Origin: Arthrobacter cheniae
Lineage (GTDB): Bacteria > Actinomycetota > Actinomycetes > Actinomycetales > Micrococcaceae
DNA length: 64,000 nt
Reading direction: 5' to 3'
Assembly: GCF_003602275.1 (NCBI RefSeq)
Contig: NZ_QZVT01000009.1
Location: forward strand, 407 to 64,406
The notes beneath the pieces are model-generated. The model searched no databases and was not told the DNA's origin. It saw nothing but the letters and a program-made list of their open reading frames with translations. The position numbers and the translations under genes are program-made. Of this stretch, positions 59,825 through 64,000 are shown in pieces (the stretch's first letter is position 1; every line of letters starts with the position of its first letter).

Positions 59825-61732
59825 ATGAGCATGGAAGGCGCGGCCTGGAGCTCGCTGTACAAGATTTCCACGGCGAAGGACGGCAAGCACGGCTTCTCGA
59901 AGGAGTCGGTGCGTCGCATCCTCACCTTCGCGGTGCCCTATCGGTCCAAGCTCGTCCTCTTCATCGTCCTGTCCGTCGCCGGGGCGTTCCTCGCCGTCGC
60001 CACGCCGGTCCTGGCCGGTCAGGTGGTGGACGTGATCGTGGCGCAGGGCGAGGTCCGCACCGTCGTGCGGCTCGCCGTCGTGATCGCGCTGGTGGCTGTC
60101 GCGGACGCCGCGGTGTCCCTGGTGACGCGCTGGTACTCGGCGCGCATCGGTGAGGGCGTCATCCTCGACCTCCGCACCGCCGTCTTCAACCACGTGCAGA
60201 AGATGCCGATCGCCTTCTTCACGCGCACGCGGACCGGTGCCCTCGTGAGCCGCCTGAACAATGACGTCATCGGCGCGCAGCAGGCCTTCAGCGGAACCCT
60301 CTCCGGCGTCGTCACCAACCTCGTGGCGCTCGTCCTCACCCTCGCGGTGATGTTGAGTACCTCCTGGCTCGTGACGGTCCTCGCCGTCGTCATGCTGCCC
60401 ATCTTCCTGGTCCCGGCGCGGCGCATGGGCAGCCGCCTTGCCGCTCTCCGCCGCGAGGCCGCCGACCACAACTCGGCCATGAGCACGCAGATGACCGAGC
60501 GGTTCTCCGCCCCCGGCGCCACGCTCGTCAAGCTGTTCGGCAGGCCGGACGAGGAAGCCGAGGAGTTCCGCGTCCGCGCGGCACGCGTGCGGGACATCGG
60601 GGTACGGACCGCGATGCTGCAGTTCGTCTTCTTCACGGCCCTGATGCTCGTCTCCGCACTGGCCCTGGCCCTGGTCTACGGCCTGGGCGGCTTCCTCGCC
60701 TTGAGGGGCCAGCTCGATACCGGCGAGGTCGTCACGCTCGCCCTCCTGCTCACGAGGCTCTACGCGCCGCTGACCAGCCTGGCGAATGCGCGGGTCGAGA
60801 TCATGAGCGCCATCGTCAGTTTCGAGCGTGTCTTCGAGGTCCTCGACCTCGAGCCGCTCATCCAGGAGAAGCCCAACGCCGTCACCGTCCCGGCGGGTCC
60901 CGCCACCGTGGAGTTCGACGACGTCCGCTTCGCCTACCCGTCCGCCGACAAGGTCTCGCTGGCGTCCCTCGAGGAGGTGTCGACGCTCGATACGCGCGGC
61001 GGCGACGAGGTGCTCCACGGTGTGTCCTTCCGGATCGAACCCGGACAGACGGTCGCCCTGGTCGGCACCTCGGGAGCCGGCAAGTCCACCATCGCCCAGC
61101 TCCTGGCACGCCTGTACGACGTCGACAGCGGCGCGGTCCGGCTGTCCGGCACCGATGTGCGGGACGTGACGTTCGCGTCGATGCGGCACACCCTCGGTAT
61201 GGTCACGCAGGACGGGCACCTGTTCCACGAAACCATCCTCTCGAACCTTCGCCTCGCCCGGCCCGAGGCCACGGAGGACGAGGTCTGGGACGCGGTCCGG
61301 CGTGCGCGCCTGGAGACTCTCGTCCGGTCACTGCCCGACCAGTTGGACACCATGGTCGGTGAGCGCGGCTACCGGCTGTCGGGTGGCGAACGCCAGCGCA
61401 TGACCATCGCGCGGCTCCTGCTCGCGCAGCCGCGCGTCGTCATCCTCGACGAGGCGACGGCGGCGCTCGACTCGACGTCGGAAGCGGCCGTGCAGGCGGC
61501 GCTCAGCGAGGCGCTCGAGGGTCGCACGGCGATGGTGATCGCACACCGCCTGTCCACGATCCGGAGCGCCGACCTGATCCTCGTGGTCGAGGACGGCTCC
61601 ATCGTGGAGCGCGGGACGCACGACGAGTTGCTCGCGCTGGGCGGACGGTACGAGGAACTGCACCGCACCCAGTTCGCCGTGCAGAAGAACGTGGCGATGG
61701 ACGAGGAGCCCGAGGCGCTGACCGGCGTCTAG
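59825..61732 (+). CDS. ABC-type multidrug/lipid exporter (half-transporter)
   Basis: The ATG at 59825 has GGAAGG upstream; the frame running back to 58556 overlaps the importer genes and is not real. The 635-residue half-transporter has a six-helix membrane domain (residues about 25-320; LVLFIVLSVAGAFLAVATPVL first) and an ATPase domain with Walker A VGTSGAGKSTIAQLL near 420, LSGGERQRMTIARLLLAQPRVVILDEATAALD, and switch HRLSTI. A 20-residue insert (SADKVSLASLEEVSTLDTRG) stands before the Walker A strand. It should act as a homodimer exporting a drug or lipid. Its stop TAG shares the bases CTAG (61729-61732) with the stop of the convergent NUDIX gene. Confidence 0.9.
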   Translation: MSMEGAAWSSLYKISTAKDGKHGFSKESVRRILTFAVPYRSKLVLFIVLSVAGAFLAVATPVLAGQVVDVIVAQGEVRTVVRLAVVIALVAVADAAVSLVTRWYSARIGEGVILDLRTAVFNHVQKMPIAFFTRTRTGALVSRLNNDVIGAQQAFSGTLSGVVTNLVALVLTLAVMLSTSWLVTVLAVVMLPIFLVPARRMGSRLAALRREAADHNSAMSTQMTERFSAPGATLVKLFGRPDEEAEEFRVRAARVRDIGVRTAMLQFVFFTALMLVSALALALVYGLGGFLALRGQLDTGEVVTLALLLTRLYAPLTSLANARVEIMSAIVSFERVFEVLDLEPLIQEKPNAVTVPAGPATVEFDDVRFAYPSADKVSLASLEEVSTLDTRGGDEVLHGVSFRIEPGQTVALVGTSGAGKSTIAQLLARLYDVDSGAVRLSGTDVRDVTFASMRHTLGMVTQDGHLFHETILSNLRLARPEATEDEVWDAVRRARLETLVRSLPDQLDTMVGERGYRLSGGERQRMTIARLLLAQPRVVILDEATAALDSTSEAAVQAALSEALEGRTAMVIAHRLSTIRSADLILVVEDGSIVERGTHDELLALGGRYEELHRTQFAVQKNVAMDEEPEALTGV

Positions 61733-62136
61733 GCCCGGGCGTCCCTGCGGTCCCGCAGGCGGGGGATGACGTAGTCGGTCAGCAGTGGGGCAAGGTCGTG
61801 GCGTCCGGACGCCTGTCCGAGATCGAGCCAGTCCAGCTCCTCGATCTCGGCAGCGGGACGGGGTTCCGCCGTCAACGGGCAGAGGAACACCGTGGCGATG
61901 AGGAGGGTGTCGGCCTCGTTCGCCGCCGGCCCTTCCCAGGTGCCGATCAGCGTGAGTTCCTCGGCCGGGACGGTGAGGCTGAGTTCCTCGGACAGCTCCC
62001 GGACACCGGTCTGCGCAGCAGTCTCGCCCGGCTCCGGCTTCCCGCCGGGTTGCATGAACATCGACGTCCCGCGCTTCCGCACCAGCAGCAAGCGGTTCGC
62101 CTCGTCGAGGAGGCACAGGGCGGTGACGGTGATCAT
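61729..62136 (-). CDS. NUDIX hydrolase
   Basis: The ATG at 62136 gives 135 residues (MITVTALCLLDEANRLLLVR); a longer frame to 62181 adds a basic leader with less support. The NUDIX box is GGKPEPGETAAQTGVRELSEELSL (GX5EX7REUXEEXGU pattern with Leu/Ser near the end), preceded by FMQP. It hydrolyses a nucleoside diphosphate linked to another group; MutT-like sanitation is the simplest guess. It converges on the ABC exporter with fully overlapping stop codons. Confidence 0.87.
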   Translation of the reverse strand: MITVTALCLLDEANRLLLVRKRGTSMFMQPGGKPEPGETAAQTGVRELSEELSLTVPAEELTLIGTWEGPAANEADTLLIATVFLCPLTAEPRPAAEIEELDWLDLGQASGRHDLAPLLTDYVIPRLRDRRDARA

Positions 62137-62198
62137 CACACGCCCACCCCTTTCCACCCGCTCCGACCTTGCACCGGCCACGAGGAACGACCCCGACG

Positions 62199-62230
62199 AA
62201 AAGGGAGGATGGGCAGAAGCCCATCCTCCC
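62199..62230 (-). terminator. terminator of tRNA-Arg
   Basis: GGGAGGATGGG (62203-62213) pairs perfectly with CCCATCCTCCC (62220-62230); on the minus strand the stem is followed by TTTT (62202-62199). Confidence 0.9.
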
Positions 62231-62260
62231 CGCTGTGCGGCGGTAGTCGCCGAACGCTCG

Positions 62261-62334
62261 TGCCCCTGGCCGGATTCGAACCGACGACCTTCCCTTTAGG
62301 AGAGGGACGCTCTATCCTACTGAGCTACAGAGGC
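62261..62334 (-). tRNA. tRNA-Arg (anticodon CCT)
   Basis: On the minus strand the acceptor arms GCCTCTG (62334-62328) and CAGGGGC (62268-62262) pair with one G-T, the D-arm is AGCTCAGTAGGATAGAGC, the anticodon loop CTCCTAA between TCCCT and AGGGA gives CCT, and the T-arm is GTCGG-TTCGAAT-CCGGC with one wobble pair. Position 62261 is the discriminator; CCA is not encoded. It reads AGG codons. Confidence 0.97.
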
Positions 62335-62370
62335 GCGGAAACGGTGTATTCCCGATCCGGCGGTCCCAGC

Positions 62371-63006
62371 TTACCCGTTCCGTGTCGTGGTGTCCGCGCC
62401 GTCCGGACGGGCACGCAGGTGCCGCGGCAGGAAGACGGACACCGCGCCCGCCACGAGGCTCAGCACGAGCAGTGCCCAGCGCAGGACCGTGAGCGTCGAG
62501 GCCAGGCCCACGGCACCGGCGTCCGGCGAGGCCTGCGCCAGCACGGCGTCGATGGCGATGTTCTCCCACAGGTCGACGACGACGAACAGGATCACGGGCG
62601 ACCACAGTACCCAGCGGAGCCACCGTCGCCCTGCGTTGAGCTGGACGAGCAGTAGCCAGGCGAACGCGAAAATGAGGGGGAAAAGAGTTCCGGCCGTCTT
62701 GTGCAGGTAACTCAACTGGCCGCGGGCGTCGTCGTCCATCGCCTCGCGGAGGCGCTGCACGTAGCCGGCGTCGTACCCGCCCACCAGCATGTCCGGCATG
62801 GTGAGGCCGTCGGCGAGCTGCGTCATCTGTCCCAGGGTCAGCAGGTGGAAGTACCAGAAGAGGAGTAGCGAGGCCGCCGCAGCAGCGACGAGGACGAGGG
62901 TCCCGTTGTTTTTCTGGCTGCTGCGTCCACCGGTCGGCCCGGGGGCGGAGGGCGCCGGGGCGCGGGAAGCGTACCTGCGTGCGATCTGTGCCCTCGTCTT
63001 TGCCAC
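62371..63006 (-). CDS. four-helix membrane protein of unknown function
   Basis: I prefer the GTG at 63006 (VAKTRAQIARRYASRAPAPS); a longer frame to 63096 is not protein-like. The 211-residue protein has a basic Pro/Ala-rich N-terminus, then TM1 (LVLVAAAAASLLLFWYFHLL), a 50-residue polar region with LADGLTMPDMLVGGYDAGYV, TM2 (TLFPLIFAFAWLLLVQL), TM3 (WLRWVLWSPVILFVVVDLWENIAID) and TM4 (VLRWALLVLSLVAGAVSVFL). The conserved-looking WENI acidic site in TM3 may be functional. No family recognised. It is divergent from the helicase gene and ends 36 bases from tRNA-Arg. Confidence 0.72.
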   Translation of the reverse strand: MAKTRAQIARRYASRAPAPSAPGPTGGRSSQKNNGTLVLVAAAAASLLLFWYFHLLTLGQMTQLADGLTMPDMLVGGYDAGYVQRLREAMDDDARGQLSYLHKTAGTLFPLIFAFAWLLLVQLNAGRRWLRWVLWSPVILFVVVDLWENIAIDAVLAQASPDAGAVGLASTLTVLRWALLVLSLVAGAVSVFLPRHLRARPDGADTTTRNG

Positions 63007-63115
63007 CGTTCCAGTATGGGTGATATCCGGTAGCCGCCGAGGTATACCGGCGGAAGCGCCCGAGGTTCCGGGTGTAAGGGAGAGTGTCGGGGGCACGGCC
63101 TAGACTTGAGGCACC

Positions 63116-64000
63116 ATGGACATGCTTTTCGACCCCTACGTCTCCCCGCCCACGCCCGCCGAGAAGAAGCAAGCACGCGAGGCCGCCATGGCAACCACGG
63201 CGAGGACGACATCCAAGTCCGGAGACCCCGCGGCCGAACACGTGCCCTCGCGCGTCGGCGTCGACGAGCACCGTGCGCGCGAGCTCCTGCTGGGGATGAA
63301 TCCGCAGCAGGAAGAGGCCGTGAAGCACGGTGGCTCGCCCCTGCTGATCGTCGCGGGCGCAGGTTCCGGGAAGACACGCGTGCTGAGCCACCGCATCGCC
63401 TACCTGCTGGCCACCGGCCGCTCCCACCCGGGGCAGATCCTCGCCATCACCTTCACGAACAAAGCCGCGGCGGAGATGCGGGAGCGAATCGAGGCCCTCA
63501 TCGGCGACGTGGCGAAGCGCATGTGGATCTCCACCTTCCACTCCTCGTGCGTGCGGATCCTCCGGCGGGAGGCGGCGTCCGTGGGCCTCAACTCGAACTT
63601 CTCCATCTACGATTCCGCGGATACCCTGCGCCTGATCACCCTGGTGGCCAAGGGCCTGGACCTCGACCCGAAGAAGGTCCCGCCCAAGGCCGTCCAGCAC
63701 AAGATCTCAGCCCTCAAGAACGAACTGATCGACGAGGAGTCCTTCGCCTCGACCGTCAACCTCTCCGACCCGTTCGAGCAGGCGGTCGCCGAGGTCTACA
63801 CGGGCTACGCCCAGCGGATGCGCCAGGCCAACGCGATGGACTTCGACGACCTGATCGCCCAGACCGTCTACATGTTCCGGGCCTTCCCGGGGGTTGCCGA
63901 CTACTACCGGCGACGCTTCCGCCACGTCCTCGTCGACGAGTACCAGGACACCAACCACGCGCAGTACGCACTCGTGCGCGAGATCGTGGGAGTGCCCGGG
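63116..64000 (+). CDS. pcrA: UvrD/PcrA-type DNA helicase, 5' part (cut by window end)
   Basis: The ATG at 63116 has TTGAGG upstream and the frame stays open to the right edge, giving the first 295 residues. After a 60-residue Thr/Ala-rich leader (MDMLFDPYVSPPTPAEKKQA) it shows the superfamily 1A helicase motifs: Q-motif LLLGMNPQQEEAV, Walker A IVAGAGSGKTRVLSHRIAYL near residue 85, motif Ia AITFTNKAAAEMRERI, motif Ib WISTFHSSCVRILR, MDFDDLIAQTVYMFR and motif II VLVDEYQDTNHAQY near 282. It is the actinobacterial PcrA/UvrD1 used in replication and nucleotide excision repair. The C-terminal half is outside the window. Confidence 0.94.
   Translation, partial: MDMLFDPYVSPPTPAEKKQAREAAMATTARTTSKSGDPAAEHVPSRVGVDEHRARELLLGMNPQQEEAVKHGGSPLLIVAGAGSGKTRVLSHRIAYLLATGRSHPGQILAITFTNKAAAEMRERIEALIGDVAKRMWISTFHSSCVRILRREAASVGLNSNFSIYDSADTLRLITLVAKGLDLDPKKVPPKAVQHKISALKNELIDEESFASTVNLSDPFEQAVAEVYTGYAQRMRQANAMDFDDLIAQTVYMFRAFPGVADYYRRRFRHVLVDEYQDTNHAQYALVREIVGVPG

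Overview
The window is 64 kb of gene-dense, high-GC DNA with strongly GC-biased third codon positions, frequent GTG and TTG starts, many ATGA stop/start overlaps and actinobacterial families (DUF4032, DUF3027, DUF3263, WXG100, Rv2629-like, XPB helicase cassette, DtxR/IdeR, monocistronic groEL with CIRCE boxes). This fits a chromosomal segment of a Micrococcaceae actinomycete close to Arthrobacter; the genus is inferred, not proven. No mobile element, CRISPR array, rRNA or phage gene was seen.

Layout. 0-8 kb: SRPBCC protein, GlcD/DLD-type FAD oxidase, DUF4190 protein, DUF4032 protein, UgpC/MsmX-type sugar ABC ATPase, otsB-otsA, tRNA-Thr(TGT). 8-12 kb: CmtR-like metal sensor plus cation efflux protein, secreted GDPD with a lamin-tail-like domain, secreted alpha/beta hydrolase. 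12.3-15.6 kb: a YgiB-like lipoprotein, a YgiC-like ATP-grasp ligase and an APC permease, tightly coupled behind a perfect CsoR/CstR-like palindrome. 15.6-30 kb: MFS exporter, phosphodiesterase, SDR, catalase, TPP-dependent pyruvate-oxidase-like enzyme coupled to a Vms1/Rv2629-like factor, OYE-type reductase, epimerase/aldo-keto pair and small acidic proteins; this is largely stress and redox metabolism, and three of its promoters share a TAAG-N4-CTTA motif. 29.4-37.5 kb: FemAB-like transferase, ThrE-type exporter, uracil-DNA glycosylase, DUF3263, LytR_C protein, TM2 protein, groEL with two CIRCE elements, an orphan WXG100 protein. 37.5-48 kb: a coupled minus-strand run of XPB-like protein, XPB helicase, response regulator and histidine kinase; cold-shock protein, DUF3027, MFS; phosphoserine aminotransferase. 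48-51 kb: DtxR/IdeR, then a c-di-AMP (ydaO) riboswitch in front of two paralogous NlpC/P60 proteins. 51-57 kb: HNH protein, MobA-like, DUF6457, MoeA, a YdeP/FdhA-type molybdoenzyme and FdhD. 57-64 kb: polar amino-acid ABC importer, ABC exporter, NUDIX, tRNA-Arg(CCT), membrane protein, and the start of a UvrD/PcrA helicase that runs off the right edge.

Functional themes are envelope maintenance (NlpC/P60 under c-di-AMP control, FemAB, LytR_C, WXG100), metal and redox stress (CmtR, IdeR, catalase, CsoR-like site), compatible solutes (OtsAB), and the molybdenum cofactor chain (MobA, MoeA, FdhD, FdhA). Coordinates of starts were chosen from ribosome-binding sites, overlaps and family N-termini; all family names rest on reading the protein sequences, with no database search.
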